This document shows positions 47,507 to 56,808 of a stretch of 64,000 nt of DNA, piece after piece. Under the pieces are notes generated by a model that saw only the letters and a list, made by a program, of their open reading frames with translations, did not search any database and was not told the origin of the DNA. The stretch comes from Rhizobiales bacterium 62-47 (GTDB lineage: Bacteria; Pseudomonadota; Alphaproteobacteria; Rhizobiales; Xanthobacteraceae): the NCBI GenBank assembly GCA_001899255.1, contig MKVX01000003.1, forward strand, positions 116,448 to 180,447, given 5' to 3'. Each line of letters opens with the position of its first letter. The stretch's first letter is position 1. The position numbers and the translations under genes were made by a program.

Positions 47507-48439
47507 TCAACCCCAAGGGCCGCGCGAACGCGCTGCACCGCCCCACGGGCCGCCGCCCGGGCTGCTACGCGGCGGTGCAGGCGGCGTAAAGCCGCCGCCG
47601 AACTGCGAGGCCAGCCGCTGCAACGCCGCGATGCGATTCTCCGTCGACGGGTGCGTCGCGAACAAATTATCCATGCCCTGTCCCGACAGCGGATTGATGA
47701 TGAACATGTGCGCCGTCGCGGGGGCACGTTCGGCATCCATGTTCGGCACCTGATGCGCGGCATTGTCGATCTTGGCCAGCGCCGACGCGAGCCACATCGG
47801 CTGGCCACAGATACGCGCGCCCATATCGTCGGCGGCGTATTCGCGGGTGCGGCTGATCGCCATCTGCACCAGCATGGCACCGAGCGGCGCGAGGATCATC
47901 ATCGCCAGCGAGCCGATAATGCCGGGGCCGTTGCTGTTGCGGTTGCCGCCGAAGAACATGCCGAACTGCGCCAGCATCGAGATGGCGCCGGCGATGGTCG
48001 CGGTGATGGTCATCAACAGCGTGTCATGGTGCTTGATATGCGCCAACTCATGCGCGACGACGCCGGCCAGTTCCTCGCGGCTGAGCGACTGCACCAGCCC
48101 GGTGGTGACGGCGACGGCGGCGTTCTGCGGATTGCGGCCGGTGGCAAACGCGTTCGGCTGCGGATTGTCCATCAGGAACACGCGCGGCATCGGCAGTTCG
48201 GCCCGCGCGGCAAGCTCGCCGACCATGCGATACAGCTCGGGCGCGGTGCGCGCATCGACCTCATGCGCGCCATACATCGACAGCACCATGCGGTCGGAAT
48301 TCCAGTAGGCAAACAGATTGGTCGCCGCGGCGATGACCAGCGCGATCATCGCGCCGCTCGCCCCGCCGATCAGATAGCCGACGCCCATGAACAGGCCGGT
48401 GAGACCGGCCAGCAGGACCGCGGTTCGCAGATAGCTCAT
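47507..48439 (-). CDS. htpX: Zinc metalloprotease HtpX
   Basis: 310 residues. Two N-terminal helices, then the HELAH active site at 130-134, and the third zinc ligand in [12 protein letters not shown] near 190. Two more helices occur near 145-185. The C-terminus is a glycine/proline-rich tail. It degrades misfolded inner-membrane proteins together with FtsH. The ATG at 48439 has GGAGGAACCG before it; the upstream ATG at 48481 does not. Confidence 0.95.
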   Translation of the reverse strand: MSYLRTAVLLAGLTGLFMGVGYLIGGASGAMIALVIAAATNLFAYWNSDRMVLSMYGAHEVDARTAPELYRMVGELAARAELPMPRVFLMDNPQPNAFATGRNPQNAAVAVTTGLVQSLSREELAGVVAHELAHIKHHDTLLMTITATIAGAISMLAQFGMFFGGNRNSNGPGIIGSLAMMILAPLGAMLVQMAISRTREYAADDMGARICGQPMWLASALAKIDNAAHQVPNMDAERAPATAHMFIINPLSGQGMDNLFATHPSTENRIAALQRLASQFGGGFTPPAPPRSSPGGGPWGGAARSRGPWG

Positions 48440-48555
48440 CGGTTCCTCCAGCAGCCGCGCCATCGGGCCGCGCTGCATCATTCAAATGGGAATGCGCGAC
48501 GGCCTTACGCAAGACGGGCCGATGCGACGCCGCGTCGCGTCCCGAACGCCCGGGT

Positions 48556-49578
48556 CTAGCTGCCGCCGCCGGCCGCCAGCCCGAACACATCGATACCGTC
48601 GACGCGGCCGCGGATCGGCACCCGGCCAAGCCCGCGTGTCATGGCGCTGGACGCCGCACCGAGCCGCGCAATCGCGGCGGCGGAAGCGAGAAAGCCGCCA
48701 TCGGCTTCGCGGCTCAATTGTTCGAGCCGGGAAGCTGTGTTCATGACGTCGCCGTTGAAAACGATGGCGCGCTTGATGTCGCCGATTTCGCCGATGATGA
48801 CCGAGCCAAAATTGAGACTGCCGCGAATGCGCGGAGCGGCCCCGAACTCTCGTTCGAATCGCGGCGCGGCTTTCTTCAGCGCGGCGCGCATCGCCAGAAA
48901 ACAGCGCAGCGGGCGGCAATCCACCGCTCCGACCGCCTCCGACCACGTGACGATCAACTCGTCGCCGACATAATCGAGCACTTCGCCGCGATAATCGACC
49001 ACCGATTCCGTCAACACCCGGAACGTCCGGTCAAGAAAGCGATGGATGCCGATGCCTCCCAGCCGCTCGGCAAGGCTCGTCGAACCGACGATATCGACGA
49101 ACAATACGAAACGGTTCTCCTCGACGGGATTGTGATAGCGGCCAGTCAGGAAATTGGAGAAGGTACGCCTGCCGAGCAGGTTGCTGATCTCGACAACAAA
49201 GTTGACAGCGATCGACGCGATGGCCGAGAAGGCCGCGGCATTCCAGAACTCGGGAGGACGGTCCGGCCCGATACTGCCCGAGCGGATTTTGATGAAGGCA
49301 ACCTGAACGGCCAGGATGACGGCGGCATAGATCGCGCTTCGGAGCAGGAAGCTGACGGTGAACGGCAGACGGCGGACCCAATCGCGCGCGGCGCCGGTCT
49401 GCACGAAGACCTCGAATATGCTGAGGGTCAGGCTGATGGCAACGCCATGGCCGATTGCTGTGGCGATGCTGGCAACGGTCGAGTAGCCCTGAATGAGCGC
49501 ATAGGTCAGCCCGGCCACCGCGCTGGCGATCACCACCGAGGTGACCAGCCGGATATGTCGCTCGGTTCTTGGATTCAT
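48556..49578 (-). CDS. Membrane-bound class III adenylate/guanylate cyclase
   Basis: 340 residues. Four hydrophobic helices in the first 140 residues anchor it. The cyclase domain follows: metal aspartates in LFVDIVGSTSLAER near 160 and YVGDELIVTWS near 205, and IVFNGDVMNTASRLEQL near 265, with the aspartate and the transition-state Asn and Arg. All catalytic positions appear kept, so it should be active; the base preference (ATP or GTP) is not clear. It lies 250 bp from the divergent P450, and a second class III cyclase follows the P450. Confidence 0.85.
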   Translation of the reverse strand: MNPRTERHIRLVTSVVIASAVAGLTYALIQGYSTVASIATAIGHGVAISLTLSIFEVFVQTGAARDWVRRLPFTVSFLLRSAIYAAVILAVQVAFIKIRSGSIGPDRPPEFWNAAAFSAIASIAVNFVVEISNLLGRRTFSNFLTGRYHNPVEENRFVLFVDIVGSTSLAERLGGIGIHRFLDRTFRVLTESVVDYRGEVLDYVGDELIVTWSEAVGAVDCRPLRCFLAMRAALKKAAPRFEREFGAAPRIRGSLNFGSVIIGEIGDIKRAIVFNGDVMNTASRLEQLSREADGGFLASAAAIARLGAASSAMTRGLGRVPIRGRVDGIDVFGLAAGGGS

Positions 49579-49829
49579 GCGCCGCCCGGGTTAGGCCATG
49601 CTGCGACTGCTGGCGGCGACTATATCAACATATCGTCAACTCCGGCGCATCGGCGGAATTTGCCGCATAAGCCGAATTTTGCGCGGGCCGGCGACCGCCG
49701 AAAACCCGCCGCCGCGCCCCTTGCCAAGGCGACTGCAACAGGACACCTTTTCATACAGGCGAACGCTGCCGGAGCCACCGTCGTTTGGCTCCGGTCCGGC
49801 CACCGCAAGCACCGTCCGGAGGACCTGAA

Positions 49830-51212
49830 ATGTCGATGCAAGGTGTGGCTGCTCCCCCGACCGCAGCCTTCATGAAAGCACCGAAGCGTTCGGCGCTGGC
49901 GCACATTCCCGGCGACGAAGGCTGGCCGATCATCGGTCGCACGCTCTCGGTCCTGGCCGACCCGAAGGGTGAGGTCGAGCGCATGGCGGCGACCTACGGG
50001 CAGGTCTACCGCAGCCGCGTGCTGGGCGAGACCAGCATCAGCCTGCTCGGCCCCGAAGCCAACGAACTGGTGCTGTTCGACCAGACCAAGCTGTTCTCCT
50101 CGACGCACGGCTGGGAAACCATTCTCGGCCGGCTGTTCCCGCGCGGCCTGATGCTGCTCGACTTCGACGAGCACCGGCTGCATCGCCGCGCGCTGTCGGT
50201 GGCGTTCAAATCGGGCCCGATGAAATCCTACCTCGCGCAGCTCGACTCCGGCATCGCCGCGCGCACGCAACGCTGGCGCCAGCAACCGCCGGGGCCGATG
50301 CTGTTCTACCCGGCGATGAAACAACTCACGCTCGACCTCGCCGCGACATCGTTCCTCGGCACTGAGATCGGCCCCGAAGTGGACGAGGTGACGCGCGCAT
50401 TCATCGACATGATCGCCGCCTCGGTGGCGCCGGTACGCCAGCCATGGCCCGGCACGCAGATGGCGCGCGGCGTCAAGGGCCGCGCCCGCATCGTCGAGTA
50501 TTTCTCGCGGCAGATTCCGATCCGCCGCGAAAAGGGCGGCGACGACCTGTTCTCGCAACTGTGCCGTGCCACACACGAGGACGGCGCGCTGCTGTCGACG
50601 CAGGACATCGTCGATCACATGAGCTTCCTGATCATGGCGGCGCACGACACGCTGACCTCGTCGCTGACCTCGTTCGTCGGCGCCATCGCCGCCAACCCGG
50701 AGTGGCAGCACAGACTGCGCGCCGAGGTGATGGCGCTCGGGCTTGGCCGCGACGAGCCGATCAGCTTCGACAAGCTCGAGGCTATGCCGCTGACCGAGAT
50801 GGCGTTCAAGGAAGCGATGCGGATGAAGCCGCCGGTGCCGTCGATCCCGCGCCGCGCCACGCGCGACTTCAGCTTCAAGGGCTACGCCATTCCGGCGGGC
50901 ACGCTGGTCGCGGTCAATCCGCTCTATACCCACCACATGCCGGAGATCTGGCCCGAGCCGAACCGCTTCGATCCGCTGCGCTTCACCGACGAGGCGCAAC
51001 GCGGCCGGCACCGCTTCGCCTGGATTCCATTCTCCGGCGGCGCGCATATGTGCCTCGGCCTGCACTTCGCCTACATGCAGGCGAAGTGCTTCGCGCGGCA
51101 TTTCCTGCAGAACCTCGACGTCAAGCTGCAACCGGATTACGTGCCGAACTGGCAGATGTGGCCGATCCCGAAGCCGAAGGACGGCCTGCCGGTGCTGCTC
51201 TCCCCGGTGTGA
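49830..51212 (+). CDS. Cytochrome P450
   Basis: 460 residues, soluble. The haem-binding signature FSGGAHMCLG gives the thiolate C408, the I-helix has MAAHDTLTSS near residue 272, and the K-helix ExxR is in KEAMRM near 330. EPNRFDPLRF is the PERF block. The N-terminus (HIPGDEGWPIIGRTL) and overall layout recall the CYP51/CYP26/CYP120-like clan acting on sterols or isoprenoids, but the substrate is unknown. GGAGGACC before the ATG decides the start. No ferredoxin or reductase gene is nearby. A cyclase gene begins 31 bp downstream. Confidence 0.92.
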   Translation: MSMQGVAAPPTAAFMKAPKRSALAHIPGDEGWPIIGRTLSVLADPKGEVERMAATYGQVYRSRVLGETSISLLGPEANELVLFDQTKLFSSTHGWETILGRLFPRGLMLLDFDEHRLHRRALSVAFKSGPMKSYLAQLDSGIAARTQRWRQQPPGPMLFYPAMKQLTLDLAATSFLGTEIGPEVDEVTRAFIDMIAASVAPVRQPWPGTQMARGVKGRARIVEYFSRQIPIRREKGGDDLFSQLCRATHEDGALLSTQDIVDHMSFLIMAAHDTLTSSLTSFVGAIAANPEWQHRLRAEVMALGLGRDEPISFDKLEAMPLTEMAFKEAMRMKPPVPSIPRRATRDFSFKGYAIPAGTLVAVNPLYTHHMPEIWPEPNRFDPLRFTDEAQRGRHRFAWIPFSGGAHMCLGLHFAYMQAKCFARHFLQNLDVKLQPDYVPNWQMWPIPKPKDGLPVLLSPV

Positions 51213-51243
51213 CGAACTCCCGCCGGACCAGCCGAACGCGCCA

Positions 51244-52524
51244 ATGACCCGCGAAACCATCGCGCCTGTCCGACAATATCCGCGCGGCGTTACCGTGGTG
51301 CGGCGCTCGATGCGTGGCGCCGCTTCCGCGCCGGAAACGAATTCGCTGGCCGACATCGAGACCTGGTTGCTGCGCGGCGCGGCGCGCGAGACCGAAATGC
51401 TGCTGGTGCTGGAATCCTTCATCTGGCGGATGGTCGCCGCCGGATTGCCGCTGGATCGCGTCAGCCTGCATATCGGCACGCTGCATCCGCAACTGCTCGG
51501 CTTCGCCTGGAACTGGCATCGCGAGGACGGCATCTGCTCCGAGGTGAAGGTGCAGCAGTCGGCGACCGAGACCGACAGCTACAAACTCAATCCGCTGGCG
51601 CGCCTGTTCGTCACCGGCGAACCGATCCGCCGCAATCCGCAGACGCCGGAGGCGCAGGCCGAGTTTCCGATCATGATCGAGCTCGCTGCATCCGGCATGA
51701 CCGATTACGTCGCCCTGCCGTTCAGCAGCGGCACCCCGTATCGCCATTCCTTGACGCTGGCGACCACCCATCCGCGCGGCTTCGCCGACGTTGCGGTGCC
51801 GGAGGTCGGCCGCCTGCTCGGCCTATTCGCGCTGCATGTCGAGCGCCACATCGCGCAACGCATCGCCGAGAATGCCGTCAACGCCTATCTCGGCGATGTC
51901 GCCGGCCGCAAGGTGCTGAGCGGCTCGATCAAGCGCGGCGCGGGCGAGGCCATCCGCGCGGTGATCTGGGTGTCGGACCTGCGCGGCTTCACCACCTTGT
52001 CGGACCGGCTGGCCGGGCACGACATGATCGAGCTTCTCAATGTGTATTTCGAGATGCTGGCCGGTGCGGTGCTGGCGCATGGCGGCGAGGTGCTGAAGTT
52101 CATGGGCGACGGATTGCTCGCGGTGTTTCCGATCGCGTCGGATGACGACGGCAAGGCGGCAGCCAACGCCGCGCTGCAAGCCGCGCAGCAGGCCATCGGC
52201 CATCTCGACAGCCTGAATTCCGGCGGTGCACCGCAGCTCGATGGCATCGACGGCTGGCGGCCGCTGCGTACCGGCATCGCGCTGCATGCAGGCGAAGTGT
52301 TCTTCGGCAATATCGGCGCGCCGGAACGGCTCGACTTCACGGTGATCGGGCCTGCCGTCAACGAAGCCAGCCGTGTCGAGGCGCTGCAGAAGACGCTTCA
52401 GCGCAGCATCCTGATGACGCAGCCGGTGGCGCGGCTGCTCGACGTTCCGCTCGATCATCTGGGCGAGCACGCGCTGCGCGGTATCGCGGCGCCGGTGTCG
52501 ATCTACAGTCCGCGTGAGATGTGA
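51244..52524 (+). CDS. Soluble class III adenylate/guanylate cyclase with GAF-like region
   Basis: 426 residues, no membrane helices. The N-terminal 210 residues look like a GAF-type sensor (RVSLHIGTLHPQLLGFAWNWHREDG and DYVALPFSSG). The C-terminal cyclase domain holds metal aspartates in VIWVSDLRGFTTLSDRL near 240 and FMGDGLLAVFP near 285. The substrate-site block is ERLDFTVIGPAVNEASRVEAL near 365, with the Asn-Arg pair. It is probably active and may be translated from the same mRNA as the P450. What the GAF part senses is unknown. Confidence 0.87.
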   Translation: MTRETIAPVRQYPRGVTVVRRSMRGAASAPETNSLADIETWLLRGAARETEMLLVLESFIWRMVAAGLPLDRVSLHIGTLHPQLLGFAWNWHREDGICSEVKVQQSATETDSYKLNPLARLFVTGEPIRRNPQTPEAQAEFPIMIELAASGMTDYVALPFSSGTPYRHSLTLATTHPRGFADVAVPEVGRLLGLFALHVERHIAQRIAENAVNAYLGDVAGRKVLSGSIKRGAGEAIRAVIWVSDLRGFTTLSDRLAGHDMIELLNVYFEMLAGAVLAHGGEVLKFMGDGLLAVFPIASDDDGKAAANAALQAAQQAIGHLDSLNSGGAPQLDGIDGWRPLRTGIALHAGEVFFGNIGAPERLDFTVIGPAVNEASRVEALQKTLQRSILMTQPVARLLDVPLDHLGEHALRGIAAPVSIYSPREM

Positions 52525-52561
52525 TCGGCCGTTAAAGCCAGTTCGGACCGGCTCAACTTTC

Positions 52562-52649
52562 GTCATGGCCGGGCTCGTCCCGGCCATCCACGTCTTTTCC
52601 ATCGTCCTACTGTCAAGACGTGGATGCCCGGCACAAGGCCGGGCATGAC
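52562..52649. repeat. Inverted pair of palindromic repeats
   Basis: Two 35-nt arms (52562-52596 and 52615-52649) are near inverted copies of one another, separated by 18 nt. Each is itself a palindrome, with stems of about nine base pairs (52564-52586 and 52624-52646). Such GC-rich elements are common in Bradyrhizobium-like genomes and resemble REP/BIME units. They sit between two convergent genes and may also terminate both. Confidence 0.85.
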
Positions 52650-52671
52650 GGGCTTTTGTTACGGGGAGATG

Positions 52672-53181
52672 CTAATCCAGATAGGTCGTCAGCTCGGCGC
52701 CCTCGTCGGCGACGAACACCGCGATCAATTCCGCTGGCTCGGTGTTGCTGGCATTGGCCGAGACCAGATGCGTGGTGCCGGGCGGTTCGAAGAACGATTG
52801 TCCGACCTTGAATACCTCGACCGGGCCGCCGCCAAGCTGCGAGCGGATCTCGCCCTTGGTGATGTAGGCCGTAACCGTGCCGGCATGGCGATGCGCGCGG
52901 GTGAAGCCGCCGGGACCATAAAACACCCGCACGATGGTGACGCGCTTGCCCGGTACATTCGGCAGCGCATGCGAGGCGATCAGTTCCACCTTGTCGAGTG
53001 GACTCGATGCCGCCGAACTGCCGGTCGTACACAGCGGCGCGATGACCGTGGAGACGGTATCCATCGCCACCGGCAGCGCCTTGCCGACGACGAACGCGCA
53101 AGCCAGCCCGCCGATCACGGCGGCGTAAAGCTGCCGGTTGGCAGCCCCAATCCCCGGCATCATCCCCAGGCTGAACGACAT
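52672..53181 (-). CDS. Cupin domain protein with N-terminal membrane segment
   Basis: 169 residues. The N-terminus is hydrophobic (LYAAVIGGLACAFVVGKAL), suggesting an anchor or an uncleaved signal. The cupin-2 barrel has FTRAHRHAGTVTAYITKGE near residues 93-111 with its metal ligands (HRH, E), and FFEPPGTTHLVSAN near 129-142 with the second histidine. It probably binds metal and faces the periplasm. The ligand is unknown. Confidence 0.8.
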   Translation of the reverse strand: MSFSLGMMPGIGAANRQLYAAVIGGLACAFVVGKALPVAMDTVSTVIAPLCTTGSSAASSPLDKVELIASHALPNVPGKRVTIVRVFYGPGGFTRAHRHAGTVTAYITKGEIRSQLGGGPVEVFKVGQSFFEPPGTTHLVSANASNTEPAELIAVFVADEGAELTTYLD

Positions 53182-53265
53182 GGGCGCCCCCGATCCGATG
53201 CGGACGATGACGAAATGATATCGGCGTGGCTGCGCCCCGGCAATCCGATTCTGCCGCAGACGCGA

Positions 53266-54108
53266 TTAGCCAACCTCCTGCCCCAGCGCCTTGCGCAGGC
53301 CGACATAACCCTGCTGTTGCTGCGACCAATTGCGGCCGCCGATGACGCCGCCATCGATCACCAGATCGGTGCCGTTGATGAACGACGACTCGTCGCTGGC
53401 GAGAAACACCGCGGCATAGGCGATATCATCGGGGATGCCGGCGCGCGGTATCGGCTGCGCCGACTTGAACACGCCGCGCAACATCTCGGCCTTGGCATCG
53501 GCAGCTTCGGCGGACAGCCCCATCGCCTTGGCGAGAATGCCGGTGGCGATGGCGCCCGGCGAAATACTGTTGACGCGAACGCCGGCCTCGCCCAACTCCA
53601 TGGCGACGCATGTCGTGAGGTGAATGACGGCGGCCTTGGCGGCACCGTAGACCACCGAGGACGAGTAACCGGCGAGATGACCGGCGATGCTGCCGTTGTT
53701 GATAATGCTGCCGGAGCCCTGCCGGCGCATATGCGGCGCGGCATGCTTCATGCCGAGCATCACGCTGCGGACCAAGGTGGCCATTGCTGTGTCGAATTGC
53801 GCGACATCGAGACCTTCGATGCCGCCGGTCTGCGCCGGGCCGCCGGCATTGTTGAACAGGCAATCGATGCGGCCGAAACGATCGATCGCCGTCGCGATCA
53901 GCGCGTGCATCTGGTCTTCCTGGGTCACGTCGGTCTGCCGGAAGATGCAGTTGGCGCCGAGTCTCGCGGCAAGCGCCTCGCCTTCCGCCGCGCGACGCCC
54001 GGCGGCGACCACCTTGGCGCCCTCCGCCGCGAAGATTTCCGCCGTGCGCCAGCCGATGCCGCTGGTCGCACCGGTGATGACCGCCACCTTGCCGTCGAGC
54101 CGACCCAT
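53266..54108 (-). CDS. Short-chain dehydrogenase/reductase
   Basis: 280 residues. The cofactor loop GATSGIG is near 13-19, FNNAGG near 88-93, the catalytic Ser in NNGSIAG near 138, and YGAAKA gives Tyr and Lys near 154-158. DGGVIGGR is near the end. The substrate is not predictable. The start at 54108 is fixed by GGGAGAAGCGAC before the ATG; an in-frame extension to 54471 lies over unrelated sequence. It is transcribed alone. Confidence 0.9.
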   Translation of the reverse strand: MGRLDGKVAVITGATSGIGWRTAEIFAAEGAKVVAAGRRAAEGEALAARLGANCIFRQTDVTQEDQMHALIATAIDRFGRIDCLFNNAGGPAQTGGIEGLDVAQFDTAMATLVRSVMLGMKHAAPHMRRQGSGSIINNGSIAGHLAGYSSSVVYGAAKAAVIHLTTCVAMELGEAGVRVNSISPGAIATGILAKAMGLSAEAADAKAEMLRGVFKSAQPIPRAGIPDDIAYAAVFLASDESSFINGTDLVIDGGVIGGRNWSQQQQGYVGLRKALGQEVG

Positions 54109-54221
54109 GTCGCTTCTCCCTGTCTTTTGTTTTGTGCAGGCACTATCGGCCGCGCGTGCAGGGTTAGGCAAGGTCTCGCGGTGAATGGCGCTATGGCGAA
54201 AAGACGCCGGTAAGGCGGAGA

Positions 54222-55505
54222 TCAGACTCCGGCGCGCCGCGCGTCCGGATCGATCTGCGCCACCGGCTTGCGCCGCTGCAACGGCAGCCGCTTGGTCAGC
54301 ACGCGATACAGCGTCAGCGGCATTTCCAGCAGTCCCGGCACCGGATCGTCGGCCGCGAACGCCGCCCACGTCATCGGCCCACGCCACGAGGCGCGATAGT
54401 CCGACCACGACAGATCGCCGCGCGCCATCAGCCGCAGCGAGGCGATGGCATCGCGAACCACATAGATCCATTTCTGGCCGTCATCGATGACGCTGGCCGG
54501 AGCCGGATTGCCGTTGGCGGCGCAGAACATCAGCCAGGCGAAATCGACGCCCGCCGCTTCGCCGAGCCCGAACCAGGTCCAGCAGCGCGGATTGACGTCG
54601 AGCACCTTGTAGAGCTTGTCGCGCGTATCGTACTTGAACTCGATCTCGACCAGTCCTTCGAAATTGATCGAAGCCAAGAGCGCCTGCGCCGCGGCGCTGA
54701 CTTCGGGTTGCTGCACCACCTCGACGAAGGTGCTGGTGTAGCTGAAATCGACCGGATATTGCCGGGTGCGGCGCGCCGTCATCTGCGCCAGCGGCTTGCC
54801 GCCTTGCCACAGCGCGACATAGGAAAACTGCGTTGCGCCGCCGCCGGGCACCAGTTCCTGCACGACGACCTGATCGTGACCGACCGCCGCCGCCGCCTCG
54901 CGATAACGCGCGACGAATTCCTCGCGGGAGTCCGCTCGCCATGCCTTGGCGAGCGTGAAAACATTGGGTGCTTCGCGCTGCGCGGGCTTGAGCACCACCG
55001 GAAACTGCAACTCCAGCGTCGTCGCCGCCGCTTCGCTGGCGATCCGATAGTTGCGCGGCGATGCGATATCGACCGCTGCCGCGCGTTCGGCCAGCAGGCG
55101 CTTGTTGCACACCGCTTCGAGATCGGCCCAGCCGCAGCTCATCACCCGAAACGCCGCGCGTAACGCCTCGCGGTTCTCGGCAATCAGCCGGACTTCGGCG
55201 TCGCCGCCGGGAATCAGCAGCCAGTCCTGCAACCCATGCCGCGCGGCCAGCTCAAGCAGTGTCGTCGTGGCGTTCGGCGCAGCCGGTCCCGACCAAGAAA
55301 AGTGCTGCGAAATAAATCGCGACAGCCGCACCAGCGTGAAATCGTCGGAGACGATGGCAACCGGAATATTGCGCCGGCCTAGACTGCGCGCGGCCGCCAG
55401 CGCACCGTGCGCGCCGCCGAGGATGAGCGCGCCGACCGGCTTGCTCCCGGTGGCAGGCCCGGCATTGCCGCCCATCGTCTGTGTCGATATGCGCAAATCC
55501 GTCAC
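54222..55505 (-). CDS. ATP-grasp domain protein
   Basis: 427 residues. An N-terminal GALILGGAHGALAAARSLG near 24-42 forms a nucleotide-fold pre-ATP-grasp part. The central ATP-grasp has FPVVLKPAQRE near 170, QVVVQELVPGGGATQFSYVAL near 215 and the metal-binding EIEFKYD near 290 followed by LDVNPRCWTW. It should form a carboxylate-amine bond via acyl phosphate. It starts 8 bp after the FkbM gene, so the two are an operon. The product is unknown; surface-glycan or peptide modification are options. Confidence 0.87.
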   Translation of the reverse strand: MTDLRISTQTMGGNAGPATGSKPVGALILGGAHGALAAARSLGRRNIPVAIVSDDFTLVRLSRFISQHFSWSGPAAPNATTTLLELAARHGLQDWLLIPGGDAEVRLIAENREALRAAFRVMSCGWADLEAVCNKRLLAERAAAVDIASPRNYRIASEAAATTLELQFPVVLKPAQREAPNVFTLAKAWRADSREEFVARYREAAAAVGHDQVVVQELVPGGGATQFSYVALWQGGKPLAQMTARRTRQYPVDFSYTSTFVEVVQQPEVSAAAQALLASINFEGLVEIEFKYDTRDKLYKVLDVNPRCWTWFGLGEAAGVDFAWLMFCAANGNPAPASVIDDGQKWIYVVRDAIASLRLMARGDLSWSDYRASWRGPMTWAAFAADDPVPGLLEMPLTLYRVLTKRLPLQRRKPVAQIDPDARRAGV

Positions 55506-55513
55506 GATAGCCC

Positions 55514-56560
55514 TCAGGCCCGGCTCAGGCCACGAATGCGCTGTTCCCAGAAGGCGCTGGCGGTGGCAAGCACGTTGTAGCCGAAATTGGTCGCGCGCTT
55601 GATGTGATCGAGCGCCGAAACATCATGGAGATGTTCGAACTTCGCCGTCACCGGGTCAAAACAAAACAGCTTGAGCGGCGTGTTGTCGAGAATGTAACGC
55701 GAGACGGTGTGATTGCGGTCGCTGCCATGCTCCTCGCAGATCATCACGCAGTCGGTTTCCAGCAAGCGTCCACCACCCTTGATGGCTTCGATCTCGACGC
55801 CTTCGACATCGAGCTTGATGACGTAACGGCCATTGGCAGCTACCAGGCCGTTGTCGAGCAGTTGATGCAGCGCCATCACGGGCACGTCCTCGCCGTCCCC
55901 ATCCTGATCGCCGGCGATGCTGAACGCCTCGTGCTTGCGGCCGGACAGGCGCGCCATGCCCTCGGCCGCACCGATGGCCCGCTGCAAGGTGACGAAGCGG
56001 CCGCCATTGAGCGCCGCATTGTGCTGCAGCCGGGCGAAATTGCGCGACGATGGTTCAATGGCGATGGCGCGATGACCGCCGAACGGCTGACTGCTGACCA
56101 GCACCGACCAGTAGCCGTAATTGGCGCCGCAATCGATCAGCGTGTAGTCGGCATCGGCGATGCCACGGAAGAAACGCTCGATGTCGTGCTCGTAATTGTA
56201 GCGCACGTCGAGCAGCAGACCCCAATAGCCATCGCCGAACGGAAACGAAAACAGCGCGTCGTCGTTCAGCCGCGCAGTGATATCGCTGGCAGGCGTCAGC
56301 GGCTGCATCGCCTTGCAGCCGGCATTGAAGCCGCGATAGGACCAGATCGAACTGACCCGCGCGCCGGTCTGGAAGATCGACGCCACCACGCGCTCGGGCA
56401 ACGTCGCGCCGGACAGCGTGCCGGTGGCGCGGTCGAATCCCAGTCGCGACGCCAGGTCGTAGCGCAGCGACGAGGGCGCCGCAGCGGCGCGGTCGAACGG
56501 CATCGGCGTCACGATACGTTGCGACGTTCGGGATTCGGGCGACATCAGATCGCTATCCAT
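55514..56560 (-). CDS. FkbM-family methyltransferase
   Basis: About 348 residues. LIDCGANYGYWSVLV near residue 140 is the SAM-binding loop, preceded by an N-terminal extension that is longer than usual. AIAIEPSSRNFARLQHNAALNG near 165 and VIKLDVEGVEIEAIKGG near 245 are FkbM hallmarks. It O- or N-methylates a sugar or natural-product scaffold. The start is uncertain: ATG 56560, 56545 or the longer 56647. It sits directly upstream of the ATP-grasp gene. Confidence 0.87.
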   Translation of the reverse strand: MDSDLMSPESRTSQRIVTPMPFDRAAAAPSSLRYDLASRLGFDRATGTLSGATLPERVVASIFQTGARVSSIWSYRGFNAGCKAMQPLTPASDITARLNDDALFSFPFGDGYWGLLLDVRYNYEHDIERFFRGIADADYTLIDCGANYGYWSVLVSSQPFGGHRAIAIEPSSRNFARLQHNAALNGGRFVTLQRAIGAAEGMARLSGRKHEAFSIAGDQDGDGEDVPVMALHQLLDNGLVAANGRYVIKLDVEGVEIEAIKGGGRLLETDCVMICEEHGSDRNHTVSRYILDNTPLKLFCFDPVTAKFEHLHDVSALDHIKRATNFGYNVLATASAFWEQRIRGLSRA

Positions 56561-56808
56561 TGACAAGACCCAACATGCGGCCGCCAGCTTCTGGCGGACC
56601 AAGACGCCACTTGATATCCGGAAATCACTAAGGAATTCGCTCTCCAATGTAGCGCCGCCACGGGCCGAATGCTCGGATATGATTCAAACATTCGGCATCT
56701 TGATTAACGGCGCGGGCCGCCTTCATTGGAGCCAGCCGCGCCGGTGCCGGTTGTCGCCGGACAAGGCGCTGGCATTTGCCGTTGCGCAGAATGCGGCGAG
56801 GGCCGCGG

